A DNA stretch of 55,473 nt from a bacterium. Lineage in GTDB: Bacteria; Patescibacteriota; Patescibacteriia; Patescibacteriales; UBA12465. The translations under genes were made by a program, and so were the position numbers. Location of the stretch: positions 1 through 55,473 of the forward strand of contig JAJZRB010000007.1 in NCBI GenBank assembly GCA_021806615.1. The letters are read 5' to 3'. Below are positions 43,458-53,984 of this stretch, piece after piece. Each line of letters opens with the position of its first letter. Position 1 is the first letter of the stretch. A model generated the notes under the pieces. It had not been told where the DNA came from, did not search any database, and saw only the letters and a list, made by a program, of their open reading frames with translations.

Positions 43458-45251
43458 ATGTTAAGAACTCATACTTGTGGTGAATTAAATTTATCTAATA
43501 TCGGCCAAAAAGTCGTTATATCCGGTTGGGTTAACAGTATCCGTAACCATGGCGGCCTGATTTTCGTTGATTTGCGCGACCGCTACGGCTTGACCCAGGT
43601 AAAATTCAACCAGTCCGATAATAAAGAAGCAGCCGCGATCGCCGAGAAATTACATGATGAATGGGTCGTCAAAGTGAAAGGCGAAGTTGAGGCTCGTCCG
43701 GCTGATATGGTCAACGCGAAGACAGCGACCGGCACCATAGAAGTTATCGCTTCTGAAATAGAAATTTTAGGCCAAGCTAAAGTCTTGCCTTTTGAAATCA
43801 ACGAGGAAAAGAACGCGGAGGCTAACGAAGCCTTGCGTCTGAAGTACCGCTTCATTGACTTGCGCCGGCCTAAATTACAGGAGATGTTGAGAGTCAAAGA
43901 TAAATTCATCTCTTATATCCGAGATTATTTCCATCAGCGGGATTTCGTAGAAGTCCAGACTCCGATACTAGCTAATTCTTCGCCGGAAGGCGCGCGTGAT
44001 TTCTTGGTACCCTCCCGCCTTTATCCCGGAAAATTTTATGCTCTGCCGCAAGCGCCCCAGCAGTTCAAGCAATTGCTCATGGTCGGCGGCGTAGATAAAT
44101 ATTTCCAGATCGCGCCCTGCTTCCGCGATGAAGATCCGCGGATGGATCGCCATTATGGCGAGTTCTATCAATTAGATATGGAAATGAGCTTCGTGGAACA
44201 GGAAGATGTCTTCGCCGTCATGGATCCGCTCATGATTGAATTGACGGAAAAATTCAGCTCCAAGAAGATTATTAATTTGCAGCCGGACGGACGTTTTCCG
44301 CGCTTATCCTGGCGGGAAGCGATGGATAGATACGGCTCTGATAAGCCGGACCTCCGTTTTGATCTGAGCATCAAAGATGTCAGCGACGCTGTCCGTGATT
44401 GCGGTTTTTCCGTCTTTACCGATACGCTGGATAATAAAGGCGTGGTTCACGCCCTGAAAATAGATGGTGGGGCTAAGTTCACGCGGAAAGAGATTGACGA
44501 GTATACGGAATTAGCGAAGAAACGGGGCGCGAAAGGTTTGGCTTACCTGAGCCTCAAGGAGGGGAGCATAAATTCCCCTTTTGCCAAATTCATGGCCCCG
44601 GAGAAATTACAAGCGATCGCTACCGCCTGTGAGGCGCGGGAAGGCGATCTGGTTTTTTTCGCGGCTGACGCTTGGCGGACGGTCTGCAATGTGCTGGGAG
44701 CGGTCAGGAACGAAGCCGCGAGCCGCTTGGGCCTGAAAGATAATGCCAAGGCCGCTTGGCTCTGGATTGTTGATTTTCCCATGTATGATTATTCGGAAAT
44801 AGAAGAGGGGCGGATTGATTTTGGCCATAATCCTTTTTCCATGCCCCAAGGCGGCTTGAAGGCTCTAGAAGAACAGGATCCTTTGGATATACTAGCTTAC
44901 CAGTATGACTTGGTCATTAACGGTTTTGAAGCTTCTAGCGGCGCCATACGCAATCATGATCCGGAAATAATGTATAAAGCGTTCGCTATCGCCGGCTATA
45001 GCCGGGAAGAAGTTGACCATAAATTCGGCGCCATGATCAACGCTTTTTCTTACGGCGCTCCGCCGCACGGCGGAAACGCGCCAGGCATTGATAGGATCTT
45101 GATGGTCCTTAATGACTGGGATTCTATCCGCGACATTTATGCTTTCCCGAAGGACGGGCAAGGCAGGGATCTGATGACCGATTCGCCGAGCGAGGTCAAT
45201 CCTAAGCAGCTGGATGAATTATATCTGGCCGTCAATCATCGTAAGAAATAA
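43458..45251 (+). CDS. aspS: Aspartyl-tRNA synthetase, bacterial type
   Basis: 597 residues. An N-terminal OB-fold binds the anticodon (VVISGWVNSIRNHGGLIFVD), followed by the class II core with motif 2 FRDEDPRMDRHYGEFYQLDM and motif 3 GNAPGIDRILMVL, and a GAD-type insertion (about 290-400) that marks the bacterial form. asnS follows, so direct charging of tRNA-Asn is available and this AspRS need not be non-discriminating. Confidence 0.96.
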   Translation: MLRTHTCGELNLSNIGQKVVISGWVNSIRNHGGLIFVDLRDRYGLTQVKFNQSDNKEAAAIAEKLHDEWVVKVKGEVEARPADMVNAKTATGTIEVIASEIEILGQAKVLPFEINEEKNAEANEALRLKYRFIDLRRPKLQEMLRVKDKFISYIRDYFHQRDFVEVQTPILANSSPEGARDFLVPSRLYPGKFYALPQAPQQFKQLLMVGGVDKYFQIAPCFRDEDPRMDRHYGEFYQLDMEMSFVEQEDVFAVMDPLMIELTEKFSSKKIINLQPDGRFPRLSWREAMDRYGSDKPDLRFDLSIKDVSDAVRDCGFSVFTDTLDNKGVVHALKIDGGAKFTRKEIDEYTELAKKRGAKGLAYLSLKEGSINSPFAKFMAPEKLQAIATACEAREGDLVFFAADAWRTVCNVLGAVRNEAASRLGLKDNAKAAWLWIVDFPMYDYSEIEEGRIDFGHNPFSMPQGGLKALEEQDPLDILAYQYDLVINGFEASSGAIRNHDPEIMYKAFAIAGYSREEVDHKFGAMINAFSYGAPPHGGNAPGIDRILMVLNDWDSIRDIYAFPKDGQGRDLMTDSPSEVNPKQLDELYLAVNHRKK

Positions 45252-45302
45252 CCTAGCGGATGATGCCGGTTGAAGCATTCCCGGCTAATAACCAATCAAT
45301 TT

Positions 45303-46691
45303 ATGCCCATAACCTTAATAAAATCTTTATTCCGTTCTGCCGAATATTTGAATCAGGAAGTGATTGTCGCCGGTTGGGTGCGCACCGCGCGCAGTTCCAA
45401 GGATTTCGGCTTCATTGAAATAAATGACGGCTCTTTTTTCAAGGGTTTGCAAATAGTTTTCGCTAGCGATTTAGAAAATTTCAGCGAAGTGGAAAAGATC
45501 AGCGTCGGATCGTCTTTAAGAGTAGAAGGGAAATTAGTCGAGTCTCCGGCTAGCGGCCAGGCCTTTGAATTGAAAGCGCGGAAGATAAGCATCCTCAACT
45601 TGGCGCCGGCCGATTATCCGCTCCAGAAAAAGAAGCATAGTTTTGAGTTCTTGCGGACGATCGCCCATTTACGCGGCCGCAGCAATACTTTTTCCGCCGT
45701 CTTTCGCCTCCGTTCCGCTTTGAGCTTCGCGATACATAAATTTTTTAATGAAGAAGGGTTTAGTTATATCCATACGCCGATAATCTCAACGAGCGACTGC
45801 GAAGGAGCGGGCGAGATGTTCCAGGTGACTACCCTGGACCTGTCTCATCCCGCTAAGGACGATAAAGGGGGAATAGACTATAGCGAAGATTTTTTCGGCA
45901 AGAAGGCAGGATTGACCGTCAGCGGACAGCTCAATGCCGAGGCGCTGGTCATGGGCTTGAATAAGGTCTATACTTTCGGCCCGACTTTCCGGGCGGAGAA
46001 TTCTAATACGACGCGGCACGCTTCGGAATTCTGGATGATGGAGCCGGAGATGGCTTTTTCTAACCTGGATGACGATATGGCGCTCGCGGAAAAGATGCTT
46101 AAGTATCTGATCGCCTATATCCTCCAGGAATTGCCGGAAGAGATGGAATTTTTTAATAAATTCATCGATCCGGGGATCAAGGAGCGCCTGCATAACATCC
46201 TGGATTCCGAATTCGCGCGGATAACTTATACGGAAGCGGTGGAAATCCTGGAAAAATCTGGCGAGAAATTCGTCTATCCGGTGAAATGGGGCATTGATCT
46301 GCAGACCGAACATGAGAAATATCTGACCGATAAGGTCTATAAAAAGCCGGTTTTTGTCACTGACTATCCTAAGGATATCAAGGCCTTCTATATGCGCCTG
46401 AATGAAGACGGGAAAACGGTCGCGGCCATGGATCTCCTGGCTCCGGGCATCGGGGAGATCATCGGCGGCAGCCAGCGCGAAGAACGCTTGGAATATCTGG
46501 AAAGACGGATGTCGGAGATGGGCCTCAAGAAAGAAGATTACGCCTGGTATCTGGATTTGCGCAAATATGGCTCGGTGCCGCACGCCGGTTTCGGCCTAGG
46601 CTTTGAGCGGCTCATAATGTACCTGTCCGGTATGGCCAATATCCGCGATGTGATTCCGTTCCCGCGGACGCCGAAGAACGCGGAGTTTTAA
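45303..46691 (+). CDS. asnS: Asparaginyl-tRNA synthetase
   Basis: 462 residues from ATG 45303 ([20 protein letters not shown]); an in-frame TTG at 45270 would add 11 residues. OB-fold then class II core with [20 protein letters not shown] (motif 2) and [16 protein letters not shown] with [10 protein letters not shown] (motif 3), the latter characteristic of AsnRS. The cognate tRNA-Asn is 7.2 kb downstream. Confidence 0.95.
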   Translation: MPITLIKSLFRSAEYLNQEVIVAGWVRTARSSKDFGFIEINDGSFFKGLQIVFASDLENFSEVEKISVGSSLRVEGKLVESPASGQAFELKARKISILNLAPADYPLQKKKHSFEFLRTIAHLRGRSNTFSAVFRLRSALSFAIHKFFNEEGFSYIHTPIISTSDCEGAGEMFQVTTLDLSHPAKDDKGGIDYSEDFFGKKAGLTVSGQLNAEALVMGLNKVYTFGPTFRAENSNTTRHASEFWMMEPEMAFSNLDDDMALAEKMLKYLIAYILQELPEEMEFFNKFIDPGIKERLHNILDSEFARITYTEAVEILEKSGEKFVYPVKWGIDLQTEHEKYLTDKVYKKPVFVTDYPKDIKAFYMRLNEDGKTVAAMDLLAPGIGEIIGGSQREERLEYLERRMSEMGLKKEDYAWYLDLRKYGSVPHAGFGLGFERLIMYLSGMANIRDVIPFPRTPKNAEF

Positions 46692-46700
46692 TAATCAAGA

Positions 46701-46714
46701 CCCGCCATGGCGGG
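46701..46714. repeat. Palindrome CCCGCCATGGCGGG
   Basis: A perfect 14-bp palindrome containing an ATG that would be an alternative start for the next gene. Closely similar in sequence to the rpmB leader stem (CCCGCCGATGGCGGG), so it could be a small dispersed palindrome. Confidence 0.45.
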
Positions 46715-46724
46715 CACTAAATAT

Positions 46725-47651
46725 ATGACTAACAAACAGAACGCCAAGTATGCTTTCTATTATCTATTGTCGCTAGTCGCCTTGATCTTCATGTCCTTAT
46801 CGGTCGGCATGATCGTTTTTGCCATCATTAACAAGACGGTTGCCGATGCTCTCAATAATTTTTTAGGGAATTATGACAGCCAGCTGAAATTCGCGATTTC
46901 CGCGCTTATTATCGCCACGCCGATCTATTACCTTATTTCGCGCTTGATAAGCCAAGGCTTGCGCCGCGGAGATTTAGAAAAAGATTCCGGCATACGCCGC
47001 TGGCTGACTTATTTTATCCTGCTTATTTCCTCCCTGATCGTCCTGGGAAGCTTCATCAGCGTCATTAATGTTTTCTTGTCGGGCGAACTCACGAGCCGCT
47101 TCATTCTTAAAGCATTGACGGTCTTCGTGATTGCGGCCGCGGTTTTTTCTTTCTATTTCTATGACATCAAGCGGGAAAATATAGATAAGAAGGATAAGGT
47201 CGTGACGATTTTCTGGATCGCCTCCTTAGTCCTAGTGGCGGCCGCTTTCATAGCTTCTTGGTTTTTCGTAGAGTCGCCTAAAGTCGCGCGTGCCAGGCTA
47301 TTGGACCAGGCCTTAGTTAACAATATCTATAGTTTAGAGAGCGCCGTCAATAATTATTATGACCGTTATAAGAAGTTGCCGGATAGCCTGGAGGCCGTGA
47401 CTTCAGATAAAGGCATTTATCTCCACAGCCAATCCTTGATTGATCCGGAAACCAAGGTCCCGATCGTCTACAATAAGCTCGGCGAGCAGTCGTTCGAATT
47501 GTGCGCCACTTTCCGTTCGGATAGCGCGGCTACTGATGCCAACGGCCCGTCGCCGGCGGTTTATCCCGGCGATAAGAACCATCGCGCCGGCTATCAGTGC
47601 CTGCGCGGCAGCCTTTATGCGATACCGGCCGTTCCGGCTTTGAAACAATAA
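46725..47651 (+). CDS. Membrane protein, DUF5671-like with pilin-like C-terminal domain
   Basis: 308 residues from ATG 46725 (MTNKQNAKYAFYYLLSLVAL); an ATG at 46707 lies inside a palindrome and is less likely. Five or so membrane helices in residues 1-195, the first matching the start of DUF5671 proteins (LIFMSLSVGMIVFAIINK). Residues 200-308 are soluble and look like the outer domain of a minor pilin (SLESAVNNYYDRYKKLPDSL, then two cysteines at CATF and YQCLRG that could pair). Role unknown; possibly tied to the type IV pilus or envelope. Confidence 0.65.
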   Translation: MTNKQNAKYAFYYLLSLVALIFMSLSVGMIVFAIINKTVADALNNFLGNYDSQLKFAISALIIATPIYYLISRLISQGLRRGDLEKDSGIRRWLTYFILLISSLIVLGSFISVINVFLSGELTSRFILKALTVFVIAAAVFSFYFYDIKRENIDKKDKVVTIFWIASLVLVAAAFIASWFFVESPKVARARLLDQALVNNIYSLESAVNNYYDRYKKLPDSLEAVTSDKGIYLHSQSLIDPETKVPIVYNKLGEQSFELCATFRSDSAATDANGPSPAVYPGDKNHRAGYQCLRGSLYAIPAVPALKQ

Positions 47652-47653
47652 TT

Positions 47654-48379
47654 ATGTTAGAATTCACGACAGAAAAATTTTCCGGCCCTTTGGGGCTGCT
47701 GCTCAGCTTAATAGAGAGCGAAGAGCTGGATATCACCGAGGTTTCATTGGCGAAGATCGCCGATGAATACGTGGCTTATATCCGAGCGGCTCAAAATATC
47801 AATCCGGAAGAGCTAGCCGATTTCTTGCTCATCGCTGCCAAGCTTCTGTTCATCAAGTCCAAAGCTCTCTTGCCGTATCTTTATGCCGGGGAAGAGGAAG
47901 AAGAAATGAACGATTTAGAGCGTCAGCTGAAGATGTACCAGGAATTCGTGGCCGCCAGCCAAAAGGTTAAAGAAATCATCGGCCGCCAGCAATGGCTGTA
48001 CTTGCCGCCGATAATCAACGCCAAGAACCGGCGCAGCCAGTTCAAGCTGCCTGTTTTTTCGCCTCCGGCTAAATTGACAGCCGCTCTCTTGCATGAGAAA
48101 TTATTGCTTATCTTAGCTGGACTAGAAAGACAGCGGGAGGAGAAATTGCCGGAAGCGACCTTGGAGCCGAAGATAAATATTGAAGAAAAGATAGCGGCGA
48201 TAAAGACCATGCTCTTGAATAAGATCAAATTTAATTTTTCCCAGCTTTTGCGCCGCGCGGCGACGAGGACCGAAGTCATCGTCAACTTCCTGGCCGTCTT
48301 AGAGCTGGCCAAGCAGAACCAATTATCCTTTGAGCAGGAAGAGCTGTTCAGCGAGATCCATATCAGCCATTTAGATTAA
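47654..48379 (+). CDS. scpA: Segregation and condensation protein A (kleisin)
   Basis: 241 residues from ATG 47654 (MLEFTTEKFSGPLGLLLSLI). Bridges the SMC heads in the bacterial condensin with ScpB. N-terminal EELDITEVSLAKIADEYVAY and LADFLLIAAKLLFIKSKALL are canonical, and the C-terminal winged helix is present (NFLAVLELAKQNQLSFEQEE). Overlapping upstream frame belongs to the previous gene. Confidence 0.94.
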   Translation: MLEFTTEKFSGPLGLLLSLIESEELDITEVSLAKIADEYVAYIRAAQNINPEELADFLLIAAKLLFIKSKALLPYLYAGEEEEEMNDLERQLKMYQEFVAASQKVKEIIGRQQWLYLPPIINAKNRRSQFKLPVFSPPAKLTAALLHEKLLLILAGLERQREEKLPEATLEPKINIEEKIAAIKTMLLNKIKFNFSQLLRRAATRTEVIVNFLAVLELAKQNQLSFEQEELFSEIHISHLD

Positions 48380-48407
48380 AAATTCGCTTCTTATAAATAG
48401 TATCCAT

Positions 48408-48956
48408 ATGCCCTTAAAATCACAATTAGAATCTTTGCTTTTCGTTTCCTTAAAACCTTTAGCCCTTAAAGAGCTGGCTAATCTGACACAAGCGAAAACC
48501 GCGGCCGTAGAAGAAGCTTTGGCCGAATTGGCGCGCGACTATGAAACTGGCGAGCGCGGGCTAGCTTTGATAAAGAATAACAGCCAGTATCAGATTACGA
48601 CCGCCGGCGATAATGCCGAGCTTATCAAAGGGTTTTTACAGGACGAAGCGAGCGGCGAATTATCGCAACCGAGCTTGGAGGCCCTGACGATAATCGCTTA
48701 TCGCGGTCCTTTGAGCAAGATTGACCTGGATAGGATCCGCGGCGTTAATTGCAGCTTGATTATCAGGAATCTGCTGCTGCGTGGCCTGATAGAGGAAAAA
48801 TTCGATAAGACGAAGAATGAAAATTATTATACGGTGACCCACGATTTCATACGTTTCCTGGGCTTGAGCTCAGTGGACGAGTTGCCGGATTACGGGAAGC
48901 TCCATCAGGCGGAGACGATTGACGCCGTCTTAGCGTCCGGCGAAGCGAACGTCTAA
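48408..48956 (+). CDS. scpB: Segregation and condensation protein B
   Basis: 182 residues, two winged-helix domains. KSQLESLLFVSLKPLALKEL, then the conserved LEALTIIAYRGPLSKIDLDR with IRGVNCSLIIRNLLLRGLIE. Partner of ScpA, 28 nt downstream of it. Confidence 0.94.
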   Translation: MPLKSQLESLLFVSLKPLALKELANLTQAKTAAVEEALAELARDYETGERGLALIKNNSQYQITTAGDNAELIKGFLQDEASGELSQPSLEALTIIAYRGPLSKIDLDRIRGVNCSLIIRNLLLRGLIEEKFDKTKNENYYTVTHDFIRFLGLSSVDELPDYGKLHQAETIDAVLASGEANV

Positions 48957-48968
48957 TTTTTTACCCTC

Positions 48969-49841
48969 ATGCTTTGGAGCGGATTTATCAATTTGATCTT
49001 GATTTTATTCCTGGGCTTTAACGGGCTGGCGGCTAAAGTTAACCTGAGCGGCCCGCTCATAACTTTGAAGCCGGAAGCCGCGCCCTTGAAGATAGCCGCG
49101 CCTCGCCTCGCCGTTCTCGCCGCTAATGATCATTTTTTCTTATGGACGCAAGGCGCCGATGAAATCCAGCCTATCGCGAGCATTACCAAACTCATGACCG
49201 CTTTGGTTTTTCTAGATAATAATCCGGGCTGGGGCAAGATCTATAAGATCTCTCCCGATGACGAAGTAGAGGGCGGCCGCTGGCACCTTTTCTTAGGAGA
49301 AGAATTAAGCTTGAAAGATCTTTTTTATACCAGTTTAGTGGCCTCTGATAACGGGGCGACTATAGCCCTGGTCCACGCGACCGGTCTTAGCGAAGCGGAT
49401 TTCGTCAAGAAAATGAACGCTAAAGCGCGAGAGCTCGGCTTGTCTTCTACCAGCTTTGCGGATCCCATCGGGCTCAGCGATTACAATGTTTCCACGGCGC
49501 GCGAGGTGGCTTTATTAGCCCAGGCCGCTTTGAAACGTCCGGAAATAAAAGAGGCGACGACGCAGAGCGAATACCGTTTCACGACTTTGGACGGCCGGGA
49601 AAAGGTCATTGAATCCACCGATTATTTATTGTCCGATTCCGCCTCCAGCTCTCTTCAGGTAATAGGCGGCAAGACCGGATATACGGACAAGGCCGGCTAT
49701 TGTTTCGTCGGCCGCCTGAAGGACGATCGGGGGCGGGAAGTAATTTCTGTAATATTAAATAGCGGCGGCAAGAACGACCGTTTCATTGAAAGCCGCAACC
49801 TGGCTAATTGGGTATTTAATAGCTATAATTGGAATAAATAA
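48969..49841 (+). CDS. D-alanyl-D-alanine carboxypeptidase, S11 family
   Basis: 290 residues. An N-terminal hydrophobic segment (1-20) acts as signal peptide or anchor. The three penicillin-binding motifs are S71-ITK74 (catalytic serine), S126-D-N128 and K235-T-G237. Trims the terminal D-Ala of peptidoglycan stem peptides outside the membrane. No C-terminal amphipathic anchor, so shorter than DacA of E. coli. Fits the mur genes at the start of the window. Confidence 0.9.
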   Translation: MLWSGFINLILILFLGFNGLAAKVNLSGPLITLKPEAAPLKIAAPRLAVLAANDHFFLWTQGADEIQPIASITKLMTALVFLDNNPGWGKIYKISPDDEVEGGRWHLFLGEELSLKDLFYTSLVASDNGATIALVHATGLSEADFVKKMNAKARELGLSSTSFADPIGLSDYNVSTAREVALLAQAALKRPEIKEATTQSEYRFTTLDGREKVIESTDYLLSDSASSSLQVIGGKTGYTDKAGYCFVGRLKDDRGREVISVILNSGGKNDRFIESRNLANWVFNSYNWNK

Positions 49842-49855
49842 TCTTATCTTCGCCT

Positions 49856-50347
49856 ATGTCTTTCTTCGTTTTCTCCATACGTAATGCTTATCATCGTTTC
49901 CGGGATAATCTGGCTGTCCGTTTTCCAAAACTTTATAGCTCATTGTATAAGTATAAATCCATCATTAAATTTTTTATCGCCGGTTTTTTTTCCGGAACGA
50001 CTGATCTCATCCTGCTTTTCGTCTTCCATGGCTGGATGGCAATGGACATCGTCGTTTCTACCAGTTTAGCCTTCATCTTATCTTTCGTCGTCAGCTTCAT
50101 CCTGCAGAAATTCTGGACTTTCCGCAATTATAACCAAGACCGATTCGTCCATCAGCTGTTCTTATATATCTTGAATGCTCTTATCGGCTTGTATCTGAAC
50201 GGCGTCTTTATGCACTTTTTAGTCAATAAATATCATATTTGGTATATCTTGGCTCAGATATTGGTGAATTTCGTCTTGGCCGCTATGAATTTCATGGTTT
50301 ATAAATTTATTATTTTTAAGATCGGCGGAAATGAAGATAAGCGCTAA
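49856..50347 (+). CDS. GtrA-family membrane protein
   Basis: 163 residues, four predicted helices beginning at residue 40 (IKFFIAGFFSGTTDLILLFV), followed by the QKFWTFRNY motif typical of GtrA proteins. These are thought to help move lipid-linked sugars across the membrane. Its last 17 nt overlap the next gene. Confidence 0.85.
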   Translation: MSFFVFSIRNAYHRFRDNLAVRFPKLYSSLYKYKSIIKFFIAGFFSGTTDLILLFVFHGWMAMDIVVSTSLAFILSFVVSFILQKFWTFRNYNQDRFVHQLFLYILNALIGLYLNGVFMHFLVNKYHIWYILAQILVNFVLAAMNFMVYKFIIFKIGGNEDKR

Positions 50348-50660
50348 TAAAAAACAATTAGGCGCCAGTCCGGCCATATGGCTGAGACAGGCCGGTTACA
50401 GCTTATTGCCGGAGAGGGAGGCGGGGCAAGCCAGCTTCGCCCGCCGTCTGTCCCGGGACTTTTATCCGCGCTTCCATGTTTATTTTGTCGAGCAGAAAGA
50501 TGCGCGCGGCGAAGAGTCGGTAGTTTTTAATCTGCATTTAGACCAGAAGCGCCCTGGTTATGCGGGCTATAGCCGGCATAACGCCGAGTATGACGGCGAA
50601 GTGGTGGAGACAGAGGCCGCAAGGCTTAAAAAGCTATTGCTGCCGGATATATTTATTTAA
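50331..50660 (+). CDS. Small conserved-looking protein upstream of dnaG
   Basis: 109 residues, basic, without membrane helices. Contains RRLSRDFYPRFHVYFVEQKD, then FNLHLDQKRPGYAGYSRHNA, an alternation of strands that suggests a small alpha-beta fold. It overlaps gtrA by 17 nt and abuts dnaG (1 nt), so it is translationally coupled to both. I do not recognise a family, and a role in replication priming is only a neighbourhood guess. Confidence 0.62.
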   Translation: MKISANKKQLGASPAIWLRQAGYSLLPEREAGQASFARRLSRDFYPRFHVYFVEQKDARGEESVVFNLHLDQKRPGYAGYSRHNAEYDGEVVETEAARLKKLLLPDIFI

Positions 50661-50661
50661 T

Positions 50662-52464
50662 ATGGGCCAAGCCGAAGATATAAAATCTAAACTGGATATC
50701 GTGGAGGTTATCCGCGAATATGTTCCGGTGAAAGCGATAGGCGCTAATTTCCAGGCGCTCTGTCCTTTTCATAACGAAAAGACGCCGTCTTTCGTCATCT
50801 CTCCTGATAAGCAGATCTGGCATTGTTTCGGCTGCGGCCGGGGCGGGGATGTTTTTTCTTTCGTGATGGAAAAAGAGGGTCTGGGCTTCATGGAAGTCTT
50901 GCGCCTGCTCGCGCCCAAGGCCGGAGTCGTCTTGAAGTATGAGAAACTTGAAGACTATTCGCAACGTAACCGCCTGTTAGATATCTTAGAATTAGCCGGT
51001 AAATATTATGCCCATATCTTGAGCCTGCCGGCCGGGCAAGCGGCGCGCGATTATCTACTTGGCCGCGGCTTGAGCGCGGAGATAATAAATGAATGGCAAT
51101 TAGGCTATAGTCCCGATACCTGGGACAGCTTAGCCGTTTTTTTGAAAGCCCGGCCTTTGAGCGGCAAAAAATATACGGATAATGAGATATTCCTAGCGGG
51201 CCTTATTACCAAGAAAGAGGGCGGCCGCTCTTATTACGACCGCTTCCGCGACCGCATAATGTTTCCGATCTGGGATATCAATAACAATCTTATCGCTTTT
51301 ACGGCCCGTGTGAATCCGGCTAAAGAAAAGACAGAAAAGACGGGCAAATATATCAATAGCCCGCAGACCAAAGTCTATGATAAGAGCCGGGTCCTTTTCG
51401 CCCTGAATAAGGCGAAGACAGCGATACGCCAGGAAGATCTGGCAATAGTCGTAGAGGGGCAGATGGATGTCATATCCTGCCACCAATACGGCTTTAAGAA
51501 TGTCGTCGCTTCCTCCGGGACCGCTTTGACCGCGGAACAGGTGTCTCTCATCAAACGTTTCACGAATAATATCGCTCTTCTTTTTGATATGGATGAAGCG
51601 GGGCAATTAGCCGCCGATCGGGGGATAAAAGAAGCCTTGTCCCAGGAAATGAATCTGAAAATAATAGTCCTGCCTTTCGGGAAGGATCCGGACGAGTGCT
51701 TGCGCCATAATCCGGATGATTTCAAGAAAGCGATAGAAGACGCCAAGCCGATGTTGGATTATTATTTCACGAAGATCAGCACGGGTTTAGATCTGGCCGT
51801 CTTAGACAATAAGCGCCGGATACGCGATAAGATGTTCATGATGATAGATCTAGTCAGTAATAAGACGGAACAGGGGTATTGGCTCAAGAAGATAAGCGAG
51901 GAACTCGGTTTCTTTGAAAATGACAGCCGGGAGGAATTCTTGAAGTGGCAGGAGAAGAATAGCGTAGTAAAGAAGAGAGAACTGCCGCCCCAGCCCGGGT
52001 TGGCGGCGGCATCTTCTCCGGAAAGCAGCCGGGAAGAGAAACTGTCCGAACGGCTCTTGGCTCTTCTGGTAAAGTTTCCAGAATTTATAAATTATAGCGT
52101 CAGTAATCTAGAGCCGGAATACCTCAGCGGTGATTTTTCCCGGTTTTACAAGGACTTTATAATCTACTATAATAAGACTGCTTCTTTAGATTATGATAAT
52201 TTCCGGCTTTATCTGGAGAGCCAGGAAGAGGGAGACGAAAAATTATTAGATAAGCTGATCCTTTTAGGAGAAAAGGATTTTTATGATTTTGAGCTTGCCC
52301 AAGCCAAAGCCGAAGTCGCGAACATTATCGGCGAATTGAAAAAATACGGCCGTAAACTACGTATCCAGAAATTGCAGCAAGCTATGGCCCGGGCGGAAAA
52401 AGAGGGGCGGGCCGAAGAGATTGCCGCCCTGATGAATGAATTAAAAGATTTAATGACTTTATAA
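50662..52464 (+). CDS. dnaG: DNA primase
   Basis: 600 residues from ATG 50662 ([20 protein letters not shown]); the open frame extends upstream into other genes. Zinc-binding domain with C34, H37, C55, C58 ([20 protein letters not shown]). TOPRIM core with [20 protein letters not shown] and [16 protein letters not shown]. The C-terminal helicase-binding domain is present but divergent. It precedes rpoD, as in the macromolecular synthesis operon, but rpsU is absent. Confidence 0.95.
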   Translation: MGQAEDIKSKLDIVEVIREYVPVKAIGANFQALCPFHNEKTPSFVISPDKQIWHCFGCGRGGDVFSFVMEKEGLGFMEVLRLLAPKAGVVLKYEKLEDYSQRNRLLDILELAGKYYAHILSLPAGQAARDYLLGRGLSAEIINEWQLGYSPDTWDSLAVFLKARPLSGKKYTDNEIFLAGLITKKEGGRSYYDRFRDRIMFPIWDINNNLIAFTARVNPAKEKTEKTGKYINSPQTKVYDKSRVLFALNKAKTAIRQEDLAIVVEGQMDVISCHQYGFKNVVASSGTALTAEQVSLIKRFTNNIALLFDMDEAGQLAADRGIKEALSQEMNLKIIVLPFGKDPDECLRHNPDDFKKAIEDAKPMLDYYFTKISTGLDLAVLDNKRRIRDKMFMMIDLVSNKTEQGYWLKKISEELGFFENDSREEFLKWQEKNSVVKKRELPPQPGLAAASSPESSREEKLSERLLALLVKFPEFINYSVSNLEPEYLSGDFSRFYKDFIIYYNKTASLDYDNFRLYLESQEEGDEKLLDKLILLGEKDFYDFELAQAKAEVANIIGELKKYGRKLRIQKLQQAMARAEKEGRAEEIAALMNELKDLMTL

Positions 52465-52471
52465 GATATCT

Positions 52472-53767
52472 ATGGCTAAAAAAGCTTTGAAAAAAACGAA
52501 GAAGAATTCTGGCGGGGCAAGAACCAAGACCCCTGTTTCTAGCCGCCATAATAAGAATAATAGTAAAAAAGTAGCTAATATTAAACAAAAAAATAAGAAG
52601 AAAAATAGCCATAAGATTTTTCATCGCGTTAGGCCATCCCGGACGGAAAAAGCCGAGCGTCAGCCGGTCAAGCCGACGCCGGAACAGCTCCAGAAATTAA
52701 TTGATAAAGGGCGCTTGCGCGGCTTTGTCACCGAGACCGAATTATTATATCTTTTCCCGGAAGTAGAGGAATATGTCTATGACTATGACGTCTTCCTGGG
52801 CGATCTTCAGAAAAGCGGCGTGAGGATAATGGAAGACTCCGGGCGGATCTTGGATATCGCCGAAAAGAAAGCCGCTGAGCCGCCTCTGACCGGGAAAGCC
52901 CTGGCTCATCAGAACGCGCTTAATATAGATTTATCAAAATTGAGCGCTGACTCCATACAGATGTATTTGAAAGAAATCGGTAAAGTGCCGCTTTTAAACG
53001 GCGAGGAAGAAGTAGAGCTCGCGAAACGGAAAGAAAAAGGCGATAAGGAGGCGGAAAAGAGGATAATTGAAGCTAACCTGCGCCTTGTCGTCTCTATAGC
53101 CAAGAAATTCGCCGGCGCGAAAGGCATGAGCCTCTTGGATCTTATCCAGGAAGGCAATATCGGCCTCTTCCGCGCCGTAGAAAAATTCGAATATCGCAAA
53201 GGCTATAAGTTTTCTACTTATGCGACTTGGTGGATCCGCCAGGCGATCACCCGCGCTCTAGCCGATCAATCCCGCACGATACGTATTCCAGTCCATATGG
53301 TGGAAAATATAAATAAATTCCAGCAAGTCCAGCGCAATCTCATCCAGGAATTGGGCCGCGAGCCCTTAGCCGAAGAGATCGCTTCGGAAATGGGAGAGCC
53401 GCTGGAAAAAGTCCGCTATATCATGAAGATTTCCCAAGACACCATCTCCCTGGAAACGACTATCGGAGATGACGGCGAAGACTCTACTCTGGAAGATTTC
53501 ATAGAGGACGTTAAGAACGTGACGCCGGATCGGGCGGCCGCCTTACAGCTTTTAAGGGATTATGTAAAGAATATAGTCGCCCAGCTTTCGCCGCGCGAAC
53601 AGAAAATATTGGAAATGCGCTTCGGGCTGGTAGACGGCGTAGCTCATACTCTGGAAGAAGTCGGCCAGGAGTTTGAAGTCACGCGCGAACGTATCCGGCA
53701 GATAGAGTCGAAAGCTCTGGAGAAGATCAGGAAGTTCAAGGGCTTGGAGAAACTGAGGGATTATTAA
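52472..53767 (+). CDS. rpoD: Primary sigma factor, sigma-70
   Basis: 431 residues. A lysine-rich N-terminal tail (1-65) precedes a winged region 1-like part ([18 protein letters not shown]). Conserved regions: 1.2 [14 protein letters not shown], 2 with [20 protein letters not shown] and [20 protein letters not shown], 3 with [11 protein letters not shown], and 4 with [20 protein letters not shown]. Promoters in the window match its expected TTGACA/TATAAT sites, including perfect ones, and extended -10 elements are frequent, in line with an alpha subunit that cannot help by binding DNA. Confidence 0.96.
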   Translation: MAKKALKKTKKNSGGARTKTPVSSRHNKNNSKKVANIKQKNKKKNSHKIFHRVRPSRTEKAERQPVKPTPEQLQKLIDKGRLRGFVTETELLYLFPEVEEYVYDYDVFLGDLQKSGVRIMEDSGRILDIAEKKAAEPPLTGKALAHQNALNIDLSKLSADSIQMYLKEIGKVPLLNGEEEVELAKRKEKGDKEAEKRIIEANLRLVVSIAKKFAGAKGMSLLDLIQEGNIGLFRAVEKFEYRKGYKFSTYATWWIRQAITRALADQSRTIRIPVHMVENINKFQQVQRNLIQELGREPLAEEIASEMGEPLEKVRYIMKISQDTISLETTIGDDGEDSTLEDFIEDVKNVTPDRAAALQLLRDYVKNIVAQLSPREQKILEMRFGLVDGVAHTLEEVGQEFEVTRERIRQIESKALEKIRKFKGLEKLRDY

Positions 53768-53791
53768 AGGAATCCAGGAGCTGAAACAGGG

Positions 53792-53819
53792 TTGACATAC
53801 TCCCGAAATCTGTTATTAT
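53792..53819 (+). promoter_or_regulatory. tRNA-Asn promoter
   Basis: Perfect -35 TTGACA (53792-53797), 16 bp, extended -10 TGTTATTAT with hexamer TATTAT (53814-53819). Start near 53826. Confidence 0.7.
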
Positions 53820-53825
53820 ATTAGT

Positions 53826-53853
53826 AAATATTTCGTTGAAATATTTTGTTTTT
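53826..53853 (+). terminator. Hairpin with T run between rpoD and tRNA-Asn
   Basis: AAATATTTC (53826-53834) pairs with GAAATATTT (53838-53846), 9 bp with a 3-nt loop, then TGTTTTTT. It probably ends rpoD transcription, but it lies right at the predicted start of the tRNA transcript, so it would also be part of that leader. Confidence 0.6.
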
Positions 53854-53894
53854 TGAGAGAGGCACGTTAGCGCTTTTCAGTACCAACTAAATAT

Positions 53895-53969
53895 TCCCGG
53901 GTAGCGCAGCGGTAGCGCAGTTGGCTGTTAACCAATTGGTCGTCGGTTCGAATCCGACCCCGGGAGCCA
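53895..53969 (+). tRNA. tRNA-Asn (anticodon GTT)
   Basis: 75 nt with encoded CCA. Acceptor stem TCCCGGG (53895-53901) pairs with CCCGGGA (53959-53965), discriminator G, CCA 53967-53969. Anticodon arm GTTGG-CTGTTAA-CCAAT with GTT at 53927-53929. T-arm contains GGTTCGAATCC. No direct repeat of its 3' end is seen in the rest of the window, so no att pair can be shown, but the following DNA is compositionally foreign. Confidence 0.96.
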
Positions 53970-53984
53970 ATCTATTTTCCGTAG

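Noticed and set aside
50560-50661. Longer dnaG start at 50560
   Set aside because: The extra residues come from another gene's sequence in a different frame; ATG 50662 gives the canonical primase start.
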